Below are positions 22,129-33,959 of a stretch of DNA of 64,000 nt, one piece after another. The DNA is from Bos javanicus (lineage: Eukaryota; Chordata; Mammalia; Artiodactyla; Bovidae). The position numbers were made by a program, and so were the translations under genes. The notes below the pieces were generated by a model, which was given only the letters and a program-made list of their open reading frames with translations, was not told the origin of the DNA and ran no database searches. The DNA is taken from positions 124,440,001-124,504,000 of the forward strand of contig NC_083869.1 of the NCBI RefSeq assembly GCF_032452875.1. Reading direction: 5' to 3'. Numbering within the stretch: position 1 is the stretch's first letter; each line of letters opens with the position of its first letter.

Positions 22129-22320
22129 AAGATACAAACTCTTATGCAAAAAATTAGATAAGCAACTATATAACACTGGGAACTATATTCAGTTCCTTTT
22201 AACAAGCCAAAATGGAAAATAAGCTGAAGAAAAAATATATATATATAACTGAATCACTTTGCTGTATACCTGAAACTAATACAATATTGTAATTCAAGTA
22301 CATTTCAAGAAGGAGGAGGA
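22129..22320 (+). mobile_element. L1 LINE 3' UTR, right part
   Basis: cactgggaactatattcagt, aactgaatcactttgctgta and acctgaaactaatacaatat followed by an A/G-rich tail. Resumes the L1 interrupted at 20529. Confidence 0.9.
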
Positions 22321-22429
22321 GAAAGAAAGGAGCAAATTCCTATCTGTTAAGAATTTATGGATAGGCTTTCAATCTGGCCAAGACTACCCCTATTGCCACC
22401 AATTTCAAGTTCACAATTTACGTACATAT

Positions 22430-22860
22430 TTCTCTTCCCATGGAGTGTATGTGAAGGTGGAATGGGGAGACAAGGAAAGACAGACAAAGAAAACAGATTA
22501 TGAAAGAATGTTATGAAAGATTATGAAAGAAAGGCTAAATAGTTCAGACTTTATTCTGAAGGCAGTGGAGAACCACTGGGCATTTTTAAACAGGGAAGAG
22601 GGTAAACAAAGTGGAAGCAGGACAGACCTAGACGCAGAGAGAAGCTCAACAAATGACTGGGTAAATTCAGGTTATCAGTGAATAAATTCACAGTGGGTAT
22701 CCCTGGGGAAGATGAAACCAATCCTGAGCAGATAAACTTGAAAAGCCTTGCAACTGCCCTTAGTTTTTCTAGCTTGTTCTCATTAGCATGTTTCTCAACA
22801 ACCCAGGCAATTTTATGTCTGAGCCTGAAGGCATTTTTATAACACTTCATTAACCCACTC
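22430..22860 (-). repeat. Probable L2 LINE, diverged
   Basis: gactttattctgaaggcagt and gagaaccactgggcattttt resemble a reverse-oriented internal L2 stretch. Edges uncertain. Confidence 0.4.
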
Positions 22861-22979
22861 TGATAAATGGCTTAACAGAAGAGGTCTAGCATTAGATCCA
22901 AAATAGAAAAGAGAAAAGAAGTGAGATGGATATCTCACAGGCATCTTCAATACATGTCCAAAATTAAACTCTTGCATTC

Positions 22980-23720
22980 TTTTTCCTATACCAGGTTCAA
23001 ACACACCATCCAGATGTTCTAACCAGAAAACCTAAGTGCCATCCTTGGCTCAGCCTCCTCCATTTCCCTTCCCAATCAAGTCCATCTGTTAGTCCTATAA
23101 CCTCCCAAATAGATTCAGAACCAGTCTATTTTCCACCTTCTGCACCACTATCCCATTTGTGCAAGCCTCCTTCACTTCTCCTTGTATGATCTCAACAACC
23201 TCACCTTGTTCCGTTTTCCTCCTGGCCTCTATTCTATGGTCACGCTAGCCAAGTGCTTTCCTGGCTAAAGTCGTTTGTGCGTGCCATTTCCTTGGACTGG
23301 AATACACCCCACCCCCTGCAATAAATCTGGTTTCTTCTTATACCTTGCAATTCAGCTTGAATAATTCCTCCTCAAAGCAATCTACCTTGACAACCCTAAT
23401 GTCTACATAAGTCTGTCCATAAGTCCCTTCCCTAGTTCTCTATCCCAGTACCTACTTCCTTCCTTCACAGTCCTCTTCTCAATGTATACAATCACACTTG
23501 TCATTTACCTGTTTAATGTCTGTCTGCCCCACTCCAGCACCTCCAGCCACACTGTAATAGCCCTGAGAGAAGGGCTGTTTTCTCTTCCATGGTATACTTA
23601 GTACCTAAAACAGAACTGGTGCTGCTACTCAGCATAGAACCTAGGACTTTGAACAGAACCTAATACCTAGCACAACACTGCAGACACTCAATAAACATTT
23701 GTTCAGCAAATGGATAAATA
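22980..23720 (+). repeat. L2 LINE 3' region
   Basis: tcctcctcaaagcaatctac, ttgtcatttacctgtttaatg, gagagaagggctgttttctc, cacaacactgcagacactca and ataaacatttgttcagc, in L2 order. Confidence 0.75.
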
Positions 23721-23745
23721 AATAGGAAAAATAATAACATATGTT

Positions 23746-24003
23746 TGTTGTTGTTCAGTTGCTAAGTCATGTCTGACTCTTTGTGACCCCATGGACTGCA
23801 GGATGCCAGGCTTCCCTGTTCTTTACTATCTCCTGGAGTTTGCTCAGATTCACGTCCAGTGAGTCAGTAATGCTAGCTAACCATCTTATACTCTGGCACC
23901 TCCTTCTCCTTTTGCCTTCAATCTTTTCAAGCATCAGGATCTTTTCCAGTGGGTCGGCTCTTCTCATCAGGTGGCCATGGTATTGGAGCTTCAGCATCAG
24001 GTT
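23746..24003 (-). mobile_element. BovB LINE 3' end
   Basis: Starts with the gttgttgttcagttgct complement of the BovB tail and continues through cttttccagtgggtcggctc and ggagcttcagcatcagg. Confidence 0.92.
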
Positions 24004-24040
24004 AAACTTAGGTTTAACCACATTTAACCAATTTAACAAT

Positions 24041-24342
24041 GAAAGTGAAAGTCGCTCAGTCGTGACAGACTCTTTTCAACCTCATGGACTATAGTCCATG
24101 GAATTCTCCAGGCCAGAATACTGGAGTGGGTAGCCTTTCCCATCTCCAGGGGATCTTCCCAGCCCAGGGATCGAACCCAGGTCTCCTGCATTGCAGGCAG
24201 ATTCTTTACTAACAGAGACACAAGGGAAGCCCACTCAAGTGGGTAGCCATTCCCTTCTCCAGGGCATCTTCCCAACCCAGGGATTGGACCCAGGTCTCCC
24301 ACATTGCAGGCAGATTCTTTATCAGCTGAGCCACAGGGAAGC
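24041..24342 (-). mobile_element. Double-headed Bov-tA SINE with target-site duplication
   Basis: Read on the minus strand: a first tRNA-like head plus about 40 bases of Bov-A (24342 to about 24235), then directly a complete Bov-tA with its own head (24234 to 24041). The flanks ccaatttaacaat at 24028-24040 and 24343-24355 enclose the whole, so both heads arrived together. Confidence 0.9.
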
Positions 24343-24355
24343 CCAATTTAACAAT

Positions 24356-25082
24356 AGTTCATAAGAATTTTAAGGTTTTGATTGTACACACTCCAACAGA
24401 GATAAAATCCTAAAGGAGCTAACAATCTTTAGCTACATTTCTAGATTTACAGTGGCCAAAATGCTCATTTGATTCTTCAACATATATTTTCTGAGAATGT
24501 TACAGTATTCTAGGCAATATGGTAAGCAGTGGGCTACAATACTGAGAAAGATAAATGTAATTCCTGACCTCCTGGCCCACAATCTCCAATCACAAGATCA
24601 TGGAAAGTAACAATGTCTCAGTTCTTGTTATATATATTACATCTTAAACCTTACATTCAGCTCTGGGCAGTTTAAAGAAGCCAGAGTCTGTCCAAAGAAG
24701 AGATATAAAATGATGATGGAATTTGAAAACATGTCATAAGGTAAATAATTGAAAGAAACTGGGATACTTAGCCTAGAAAAAGAGAACAGAGAACAGGGAA
24801 GTGATTGCAGCCCTCACAAATTTCCAGAGTTGCCAAATTCTATGTGATTCCTAAAAGAAAACTCAAATTAGTCAGTGGAAATTACAAAGACACAGTTTTC
24901 ACCTCAATATAAAAGGAAGAGATTTCTAATAATTAGAGATACCTAATAATTAAATGACTTGCTTGGGAATAGTGAGCTTATTATCACTGGAAATATTTAC
25001 TTAAAAGCTGAATGACCGTCTGTCATGGATGCCAGAGAAAGGATTCTTCCACTAAAGTGGGTTCTTGCATTAAATGACCTCT
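24356..25082. other. Unique intronic sequence with an L2 remnant
   Basis: 24470-24600 (attctaggcaatatggtaagc, aattcctgacctcctgg) is a probable reverse L2 end. The rest is not recognised. Confidence 0.45.
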
Positions 25083-25093
25083 AAGGGACCCTG

Positions 25094-25371
25094 GGTGTTC
25101 TTTGGAAGGAATGATGCTAAAGCTGAAACTCCAGTACTTTGGCCACCTCATGCGAAGAGCTGACTCATTGGAAAAGACTCTGATGCTGGGAGGGATTGGG
25201 GGCAGGAGGAGAAGGGGACGACAGAGGATGAGATGGCTGGATGGCATCACCGACTCGATAGACATGAGTCTGAGTGAACTCCGGGAGTTGGTGATGGACA
25301 GGGAGGCCTGGCATGCTGCGATTCATGGGGTCGCAAACAGTTAGACACGACTGAGCGACTGAACTGAACTG
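25094..25371 (+). mobile_element. BovB LINE 3' end inserted in an older BovB
   Basis: A well-preserved 278-base 3' end. aagggaccctg flanks it at 25083-25093 and 25372-25382, and the older BovB continues on its right. Confidence 0.93.
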
Positions 25372-25556
25372 AAGGGACCCTGATGCTGGGAAAGATTGAG
25401 GGAAGGAGAAGAGGCAACAGAGGATGAGATGGTTGGATGGCTCACCAATTCAATGGACATGGGTTTGAGCAAACTCTGGGAGATAGTGAAGGACAGGGAA
25501 GCCTGGTGTGCCACAGTGCATGGGACTGCAAAGAGTGAGACATAAATTAGCGACGG
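25372..25556 (+). mobile_element. Older BovB LINE 3' end, host of the preceding insertion
   Basis: accctgatgctgggaaagat through acataaattagcgac. More diverged than the inserted copy, with small deletions (for example ggaaggagaagaggcaac). Confidence 0.88.
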
Positions 25557-26312
25557 AAAAACAAGGTTCCATCCAATGCTAAGATTTTACAGATAGGAAG
25601 GAAGGAAAGGAAAAAAACAAAGGGACATTAGAATAGTGGTGCAATTGGGTTATTTTTTAAAAGACTATATTATAAAGTCAGAGTTACTATTTGGGTTTAA
25701 ATAAGAGGGGAAAAACCAAAAGTAAAAAAAGGATAAAAGGCCATTTTACTTCTCTAGTCAGAAAACAGAATTCAGTAACATTCCTTCACACAGAAAGAAA
25801 ACAATGTTCAAGTACTGAAGTGTCAGAAAATCTGCTATAAAATAGTTTGTTTCCCAATAAAATCAATAGTTTGTTTCCCAATAAAGTCACTCTCCTCAAA
25901 ACCACAGGGAAAGTGTCTTTCATTTGTAACTCAATTTAAGTAAGCTAATTAGCACTTTTAGAAAAATAGGAAAACTATTTATGTAAAATATTAAAATGGT
26001 AGCTTAAAATACACAAAAGAAGTTCTTTGTGATTCTTCTTTCATCCTCCCCAAATTATTTGGACCTTAAAGTACTCCTTATGTGAACTTTTCTTGCCATA
26101 TTGAGTGAATCAGGAATGTCACTCAGCATGAACATGCTGTTTTCAACAACTTTATTTTTAATTTAAGTCATTTCCATGGTGACTAACACCATTGAACCAA
26201 CTCATTCAAAGATATTTTTAAATAAACAAACTCTTACTCATCTCCTTCTAAGAAGACCAAAATATACTCTTTAGTTCCCCACAGAATTCAAGCTTGTACT
26301 TAGATAATGTCT
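25557..26312. other. Unique intronic sequence with a 24-bp tandem duplication
   Basis: Two copies of a 24-base unit starting aatagtttgtttcccaataa lie at 25841-25864 and 25865-25888, differing at one base. Otherwise nothing recognised. Confidence 0.6.
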
Positions 26313-26323
26313 AGACATATTCT

Positions 26324-26599
26324 CAGAGAAGGCAATGGCACCCCACTCCGGTATTCTTGCTTGGAAAATCCCATGGATGGAGGAACCTGGTGGGCTGCAG
26401 TCCATGGGACTGCAAAGAGTAGGACACGGCTGAGCGACTTCACTTTCACTTTTCACTCTCATGCACTGGAGAAGGAAATGGCAACCCACTCCAGTGTTCT
26501 TGCCTGGAGAATCCCAGGGACAGAAGAGCCTGGTAGGTTGCCATCTCTGGGGTCACACAGAGTCGGACATGACTGAAGTGACTTAGCAGCAGCAGCAGC
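26324..26599 (+). mobile_element. Bov-A2 SINE with 11-bp target-site duplication
   Basis: Complete dimer with (AGC)n tail. agacatattct flanks it at 26313-26323 and 26600-26610. Confidence 0.95.
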
Positions 26600-26610
26600 A
26601 GACATATTCT

Positions 26611-27060
26611 AAAAGTATAATACCTGGGCTCTCCCAGAAGAGTGCACTACCCTCATGATAGTGCTATCACAATAGGAATCACTGAAGATGTGACACCAAA
26701 ACATTCATTTCTCACAGAACTGAGTTTTACTCCCTTTAATTGTCAAAATGTGTTAGCCATTCTGAACGGAGATCTTTATTAAATGGATTATATGCCCCTT
26801 GTTTCATTTAAAAAAAAACCCAGAGAACATATTAAATCTTTATTGACTTAGTCATCATTATGAACCTCAATTACTATGCAGAGCTAATGTCCTCAAGGAC
26901 TAGTTGGGTTTATAAGGATGGTGAACTCTGCCATATGGATACCTGAGAACTGGGGTTGGGGGGCGGGTTATGTATGTATCTGCCTTTAACAGTTTTCCTG
27001 TTTGTTCATTTCAACAATTAACTTGTATTTCTTGCTGATGTCAAGATGGTCTGCCAATGA
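26611..27060. other. Unique intronic sequence
   Basis: Nothing recognised. Confidence 0.4.
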
Positions 27061-27509
27061 GTTGTTGTTGTTCAGTCGCTTAGTTGTGTCTGACTCTTTG
27101 CGACCCCACGGACAGCAGCACGCCAGGCTTCCCTGTCCATCACCATCTCCCGCAGCCTGCTCAAACTCATGTCCATTGAGTCAGTGATGCTATCCAACCA
27201 TCTCATCCCTCTGTCATCTCCTACTCCTCCTGCCTTCAATCTTTCCCAGCATCAGGGTCTTTTCCAATGAGTCAGGTCCTCACATCAGGTGGCCAAAGTA
27301 TTGAAGCTTTAGCATCAGTCTTTCCAATGAATATTCAGGACTGATTTCCTTTAGGATTGACTGGTTTGATCTCCTTACAGTCCAAGGGACTCTCAAGAGT
27401 CTTCTCCAACACCACTGTTCAAAGGCATCAATTCTTCGGCACTCAGCCTTCCTCATGGTCCAGCTCTCACATTTATACATGACTACTGGAAAAACCATAG
27501 CTTTGAGTA
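27061..27509 (-). mobile_element. BovB LINE 3' end
   Basis: Long 3' piece; the gttgttgttgttcagtcgct tail complement is at the left and ends near aaaaccatagctttgag. Confidence 0.94.
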
Positions 27510-28540
27510 GCTTCCGACATTTCCTTTTCTAATCTGCTGTTAGTCTACCATTGAACAGGAGGTCAAATTGACAAATGTGTTAAAATTGTGTAAAAAATAA
27601 AAGAAGTGCAAAGGAAGAGTAAGATTAATGCTTCACATTATTCATTGAAATAATTTAGTCCCATGGATTTTGTGGTATCTACTTCAGCCCTTCAAATATA
27701 AACCTTTGAGGTTACCATTATACTGTGACTAGTTGAGACTGTTGGATGACTTTCAGATAAATCACTCCAATATAATGACATTCTCTTTCTTTACAAGTAG
27801 AGATCAAGAGCCTTTAATACTATTATTTATATAAAGTGTTACATTTCATATAAACTCTTTTGGAAAACCAAAAACAAAGTAACAGTTTAGCCTGAAAATG
27901 TAACAGAAAAGGAGGAGAACTACTTAATAGCATCAAAAATCTCAAGGCAGATATGGGAAAATTTCTAGCTGCAAAGGGGGTTTGGCTAAGACTATGGAAC
28001 TTTTCTTACACTCTTGTTTTTATTTTATTATCTTAGAGAATTCAATCTAATAATACTTACTAATTTTAAACTCAAGAAATTCCCTAAGATTTATTATACT
28101 GGCAAACTTCACTTTAGCCAGAAAACTACAGTAGAATAATTAAATATCAAATGTCATCTGATTAGAGTGTATGTATGAATAAAACACTGGATCATAGCTT
28201 GCATTAGCAGATATTGTGAAGATTGGAAAATGTGCTGTGGCTGTCATTCAGTATTGTTAAATGTGAAAAATACACTACAGTCTATCAGAAGATAAAATGC
28301 TTTCTCATACAGTGTTAACACTGGCACAGAAACAAGATTCAATAATGATGGAGTATTTCAAACAATCCACTATTTGCTAAAAGCATTCAGTAAAATTATT
28401 GACTAAGCTTGATGACATTTTTCTCTCTCAAAAAGGAGATGTCCTATTATTGTGTTCTTAATTCTGAGCAATACAGAATAATTTGTTGGTGACATGAATG
28501 TATCAGGAAACTTGGCAGAAAAAATAATTTCATAAAGTTT
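27510..28540. other. Unique AT-rich intronic sequence
   Basis: Nothing recognised. Confidence 0.4.
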
Positions 28541-28655
28541 TTTTTTTTGGCCACCCCAAGTGGCTTGTAGGATCCTAGTTCCCCTACCAGGGATAGAACT
28601 CAGGCCCCCTGAGTGGAAGCATGGAGTCCTAAACACCGGACTACCAGGGAATTCC
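28541..28655 (-). mobile_element. CHR-type SINE
   Basis: Complement of the CHR head (gggaattccctggtagtccgg) and of gatcctagttcccctacc; the T-run at the left is its A-tail. Confidence 0.87.
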
Positions 28656-28740
28656 TCACAAAGTTTTTATACTGAGAAAAGAGGTAGGTCATAGTCAAAT
28701 ATGTGAGCTTATTATAAACACATTTTTAATTGTTTTAAAC

Positions 28741-28895
28741 TTATTTTATTTAGCTGCATTGGGTCTTAGTTGTGGCTGCTGGCTGGCTTAATTGCCCCAT
28801 AGCATGTGGGATCTTAGTTCCCCCACCATGGATCGAACCTGTTTCCCTGCATTGGAGGGCAGATTCTTAACCACTGGACCACCAGGGAAGTCCCC
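28741..28895 (-). mobile_element. CHR-type SINE, longer form
   Basis: ttagctgcattgggtcttag, gatcttagttcccccacc and ttaaccactggaccaccagg: a CHR-1/CHR-2-type copy in reverse. Confidence 0.87.
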
Positions 28896-29774
28896 ATAAA
28901 CCAATCTGTAAACACTTAAAGAAAAGTAAGGCATGACTGCATGGCCAAGGAATCTACACGCATATAGAATTTGTAAGGATAAGGCAATTCTGGAAAGTAA
29001 AGTTTATTCATTACATTTCACAGATATACATTAAGTGCCAGATTCTTTTCTAGGCCCTGGGGATATGGCAGTGAAATTTTCTCTACATGATCAGAAATTT
29101 TTAGAAAACATGAGGAAAGTATTAGAGACAGTCATGAACAGCAGGGAGATTATAGAAATATATAATGAAGTTTTAAAAATAGCATTCCAAAGGACTACTT
29201 ACAAAAATGATCAACAGTCTGAACCCTAACAAAGGCTAGTGTGATTCCCCCACACCCGAAGGCAAAAAAAAAAAAAGAACAAACAAAACAAAACTTCTAA
29301 AAATGGCAAAAAAGAAAGGAGAGGGGAGGAAAGAGAGGAAAAAAGGAAGGTCAAATTCAGACTATAGCTTTGAGAGAAAAACAGAATAGTGTTAATGTGT
29401 GCCAGAGACAAAATTAACTGTGCTCTTTGAAACCAAACAACATAAAGGAGGGTTTATAATCAAAGATAATTTAGGCTATTATACGTAACCTTATATGTTA
29501 AAATGTGTTTAGTTCTCCAATCCCAGAAAAACCTTATTTCAAAGTTCAGAAGTGACTTGCCAAATTTGATCTAAGATTCACTAATAAACCTGAGTCTTTA
29601 CCAAATTCACAGTCAGTATGACTGAATCAGAGTTCAAAAATATCTCAAGCTGGAAAGATGCATCAAAACCAACAAGAAGGAATTTAAAACAATGTAAGGT
29701 TTCCACATTGAAGCTTGAAAAATAACGACAAAGAAAAAGAGTGGAAACAAATGTCCGTCAATCAGGGAACAGAT
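28896..29774. other. Intronic sequence with an L2 remnant and a purine-rich tract
   Basis: 29020-29170 (taagtgccagattcttttct, aggccctggggatatggcag) is a probable reverse L2 end. 29262-29352 is strongly A/G-rich. Confidence 0.5.
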
Positions 29775-29919
29775 GGGGACTTCCTTGGTGGTCCGGTAGT
29801 TAAGACTCTGTCTGTACTTTTAATCCAGGGGACACAAGTTTGATCCCTGGCCAAGGGATTAAGGTTCCACATGGTGTGTGGTGCAACCCCCCCAAACATT
29901 TTTTTAATAAAAAAAAAAA
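29775..29919 (+). mobile_element. CHR-type SINE
   Basis: ggggacttccttggtggtcc, gtttgatccctggcc and an A-rich tail. Flanks cagggaacagatg and cagaaaacagatg form an imperfect target-site duplication. Confidence 0.87.
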
Positions 29920-30689
29920 TCAGAAAACAGATGAAGTTATTAATAATAAATTCATAGGATGGAACTATAGCAGTGAAAATGGACTGTAACTATACATATG
30001 AACACAGTGGAATGTCACGTTTGAGGGAAAAAGCATACTGAAGAGTATGTTTTGTGTAATACTACCTATATAGAATTGAAAAACATGCACTATCATATAA
30101 ACTGCTTAGAAACACATAGGTAACAAAAGTACAAAAAAATGCAGTCACAAAATGTAAAAGAGTGGTTATTTTTGAAGAGAGGGAGAGTAATGAGAATGGA
30201 GACAGGTACCGCAGGAACTCAGCTTTATCAATTATGTTTTATTTTGTAAACTGGGGAATGTTTATCTCCTTCTATTTCTTAAACATTTTACAAAAAAATT
30301 TTTTTAAGAATTACATAATTATATTATGGGAAAGACAACTTGGTAGCATTATTTTTAAAAGATTTCTTATGAGCCAAAAATGCAGTGTGGTTTCTAGAAA
30401 GATTAACATAATCTTGATGAAAGTGTGGTATCCAGATTATGGAATTAACTGAACTGTTGCATTCCTTATAGTTAACCACAGAGTATTATTTCATTCTGAG
30501 CACTACAATTTAAGCAGGACATTAACCAAACCGAGAATATCCAATGACCAGAATAATGAGTAGTCTCGAAACCATAACTGCAGATAATCCATCAAAAGAG
30601 GTGAGGATTTTTTTCTCTTTTTTTTTTCCAGGAGGCTATGAGACTGAAGGGAGAAACTATAGTTATCTAAATATAAAAGCAAGAGTAAG
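29920..30689. other. Unique intronic sequence
   Basis: No repeat recognised with confidence; poly-T runs near 30290-30306 and 30609-30628. Confidence 0.4.
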
Positions 30690-31082
30690 ATGAATGGATA
30701 AAATATGGTGTATATATGAAACGGAACACTACTCAGTCTTAAAAAAAAAATGAAATTCTAACATATACTAGTATGAAATGGCTGAACCTTGAAAACATTA
30801 TTCTAAGTAAAATAAGGCAGACACGAAGGGACAAATATTATATGATTCCACCTACATAAGGCTCCCAGAGTAGTTAAATTCATGGAGAGGGCAAGTAGAA
30901 TAGTGGTTAGCAGGAGCTGGGGGAGGGAGGAATGGAAAGTTATGGTTTAATGGAAGAGTTTCAGCTTGGGATAAAGAAGTTCTGGAGATGGACAGTGGTA
31001 ATGACTGTGCAATGATGTCAGTATACTTAATGCCACTGAACTGTACACTTAAGACGGTAAACTTTATGTGTGCTTTCCTTTT
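30690..31082 (+). mobile_element. L1 LINE 3' UTR
   Basis: gaacactactcagtcttaaa, atatgattccacctacataa, ggttagcaggagctggggg and gaactgtacacttaagacgg. Confidence 0.85.
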
Positions 31083-31189
31083 TTTTTTAAAGGGGAGAGT
31101 ACATCCTTTCTAACTTTTCAAATCCTCACTCGCATGTGCCCTTGCAGTTCTAATATTTTCATATATATTACACTGTCCTTATAGCAATT

Positions 31190-31300
31190 GCTTATTTAAA
31201 ATGTTTTACAAAGGCAGCAATTGTATCTCTCTTGCTAATCTTTACATCATTTGTGTTTATCACAATGACTGACACTCAGGTTATTGCCGAATAAAAACAC
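31190..31300 (+). repeat. L2 LINE, 3' end
   Basis: aaaggcagcaattgtatctc, cacaatgactgacactcagg and the ataaaa end. Confidence 0.5.
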
Positions 31301-31955
31301 TTTCTAGATATGTGAGGGAATACAAAAATGAAAAAGATACAGTTCATTCATGTCTTCAAGGAATTTACGATCCAGTAGAGGAATACATTTTTTGTTTTCT
31401 GACTGATAACCCAGTGTTGAAATGGCTATTCCTTCATTTTAGTTAGTTTGGTATCACTATTAAAATCATGTATTAATAAATGTATAACTGAAAAATACCT
31501 TAATTATCGACTATCTTTCATTGAAATACAAGGTCACTATGGTTCAAAAAAAGATAAGCAAAGTCATTTACCTAAGGTCACTCAGCTAATAGCAACTTAA
31601 ATAACAAATAACTTAATAACTATTAACTCAGCTAATAATTAAGTCTGGCTGGTAGGAATGCAGGCCTTGAAACCTTCAGACCAATGCTACTTTAATTTCA
31701 TCAACATAAGGCTTTATCCCTATGAACTAACTCAGAGTTCCCCTGGAACTCAGGTTAACAATGCACGAGACAGAGTTAAGGAAAATGAATCTCCTTCTTA
31801 GCTACAATGATCTCAAGTTAACACCAAATACCCTGAACGATGCTTTTAATCCAAACACCACAGTCTACCCAAATGGAATGGGAAATCCTACCCACTGCCC
31901 CCAAACCCTCCAGGACATTTCATATCATTCGGAAAAATAGCAAGTCTTTCCCACC
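31301..31955. other. Intronic sequence with faint L2 and MIR traces
   Basis: 31310-31385 resembles a reverse L2 end, and 31550-31600 (tacctaaggtcactcagctaa) a reverse MIR. The rest is not recognised. Confidence 0.4.
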
Positions 31956-32223
31956 ACCTCCCCTGCTCCATCCACACTGGTCTTCGCACTGTTCCTGAAA
32001 CACGCTAGGCACTCTGCACGCAGCCTTTGTGCGTGCTGTTCTCTCTGCCTGGAAAGTTGCTGCCCAGGTAGCCACAAGGCTTGCTTCCTTTGGGTTTTTA
32101 CTCCAATACCACTTTCTCAGTGAGGCTCTACTCAACCAGCCTACCTAAGCTGGAGTCCCCACTGTACTTCTCCTTTTTCTACGTTAGTTTTCTCCATAGC
32201 AATTACTACTCCTGCTGCCGTCT
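31956..32223 (+). repeat. L2 LINE 3' region, first part, split by SINEs
   Basis: gtgctgttctctctgcctgg, actccaataccactttctc and ccccactgtacttctcc. L2 sequence resumes at 32282 and 32527. Confidence 0.8.
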
Positions 32224-32281
32224 AGGGGTTCGCACAGAGTCGGACGCGACTGAAGCTACTTAGCAGCAGCAGCAGCAGCAA
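32224..32281 (+). mobile_element. Bov-A2 SINE, 3' tail fragment
   Basis: ggttcgcacagagtcggacg, gcgactgaagctacttagc and six AGC units; 5'-truncated. Confidence 0.9.
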
Positions 32282-32342
32282 GGACATACTATATAGTCTT
32301 TACTAGTTTGTTTTTTGTCTGTCTACTCCACTAGAATATACA

Positions 32343-32525
32343 AAATGAAAGTGAAAGTCACTCAGCCGTGTCTGACTCTTTGCCACCCCATGGACTATGC
32401 GGGCCATGGAATTCTCCAGGCCAGAATACTGGAGTGGGTAGCCTTTCCCTTCTCCTGGGGATCTTCCCAACCCAGGGATCGAACCAAGGTCTCCTGCATT
32501 GCAGGCAGATTCTTTACCAGCTGAA
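32343..32525 (-). mobile_element. Bov-tA SINE inside L2
   Basis: Left tail complement gaaagtgaaagtcactcag; the right end stops within the head at taccagctgaa. Confidence 0.9.
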
Positions 32526-32620
32526 ACTCCACTGGAAAAAAGAATTTTGCCTGTTTTATTCATTACTACATCCCTGGTACCTAGAATGCGGAGCCAATAA
32601 ATATCAGTTGAAGAAATAAA
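32526..32620 (+). repeat. L2 LINE, 3' tail
   Basis: attactacatccctggtacc and caataaatatcagttgaag close the L2 that starts at 31956. Confidence 0.75.
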
Positions 32621-33599
32621 TGAGCAAATGAAAGAAACTGATACTGATAGGCTTAAAGGCCAGAAACTATCTTCCTCATGATAAGAGATATCGTACATCA
32701 TTTGGTGAAGGATAAAGAAATTCAGATACTCCAGACACTCGAGAAGAATACAAAAGGTTTATTTACATTAACAAGATACTCAGATACTACAGATGTGGAC
32801 ATGTTAACTCCTTCTTTCAGGATAAATTGAGGATGGGCAATATATTAGAAACTTTGTGTTACTCTTCTAAAGTTTTGGGTTTTTTTTTTTTAACTTACAA
32901 ATACTATCTGAAAGAAAAACATTTGCTCACAGGAAAATGTTTTTGTTATTTAATTACAAAACAATTAGCTAAATTACTGTGTTGCCTAGCAGCAAAATGA
33001 AATCAATGTGCCAAAACCTTGAAAATGCTTGTTCATTCTAAATATTTCTTGGGTCATCCAGATAGTCTATAACAAAGGTAGCACATAAAGGAAATCAGAA
33101 TGATGAGGGTCAATATGAGTGGTGAAGACCTCAGATTCCCTAAGGGTATACAGTTCTGGGTCAGCTCCCAGGAGTCTGAGTCCAAAAAGAAGCAGGTCTA
33201 GCCATTCCTAACTAACCTCTAGGTCATTCTTCATTCATATGTGTTCTAGAAAAAAAAGAAAAAAAACGAGGTTGTGTTTCAGTGCTGCCAAGAGAATTGT
33301 GAACCAAACTAGATACCCAGAAACACTGTTAACTCATTCTGTATCTATTCTGATTCATTCATCTTCTTCTCTTGAATACAGTCTCAGAACTAAAATTGAT
33401 TCTTTTAAGTAATTACCCTGTAAGAAACCCTATCAGGAAATCACTTTCGAAAAAATTCTTTAAAAGGTAATTATATAAAAAAATTAATAAGTAACTATAA
33501 AGTGGTTCCCTGCATTAGATTCTATGAACATTTTTAAGCAGTATCATAAAATTCTCATTGGATGCCAAGAAAATTATAGTATCGAAAACAGAATTTTCC
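32621..33599. other. Unique intronic sequence
   Basis: Nothing recognised. Confidence 0.4.
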
Positions 33600-33959
33600 C
33601 CCTTCCTTAAGTAACTAACTAGTATTGTAGGCACCAAGCTAAAAGCTCCTAGATGTGGCTGCTATTCTTAAACAATGCACAATCTATTTTTAAAAAGACA
33701 GGCAAGAATAAGCACTAATGTAGTAATATATGCAGAAACTAAGTAGGGCAGAAAAAAGTCATTTAAACCAGCTATCAGGGAAGTCCTTTTAGAGACAATC
33801 CATGCTAAGTCTTAAAGGATGAGTAGAAAGAGGTGAAGAAAAGAGGAAAATCCACAGTCATCTGGATGAGCACCTAGAAAGGGCATGAATACCTGAATGG
33901 GGAACAATCAGCGGTTTCCTACAACTGGAGTGTAAAATTTAGGATGGTAGAAAATAGTA
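33600..33959 (-). repeat. L2 LINE, split by a Tigger-like element
   Basis: Plus strand: gcaccaagctaaaagctcct, agacaggcaagaataagc and ctaagtcttaaaggatgagtag, in reverse L2 order. It continues to the right of the transposon. Confidence 0.6.
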
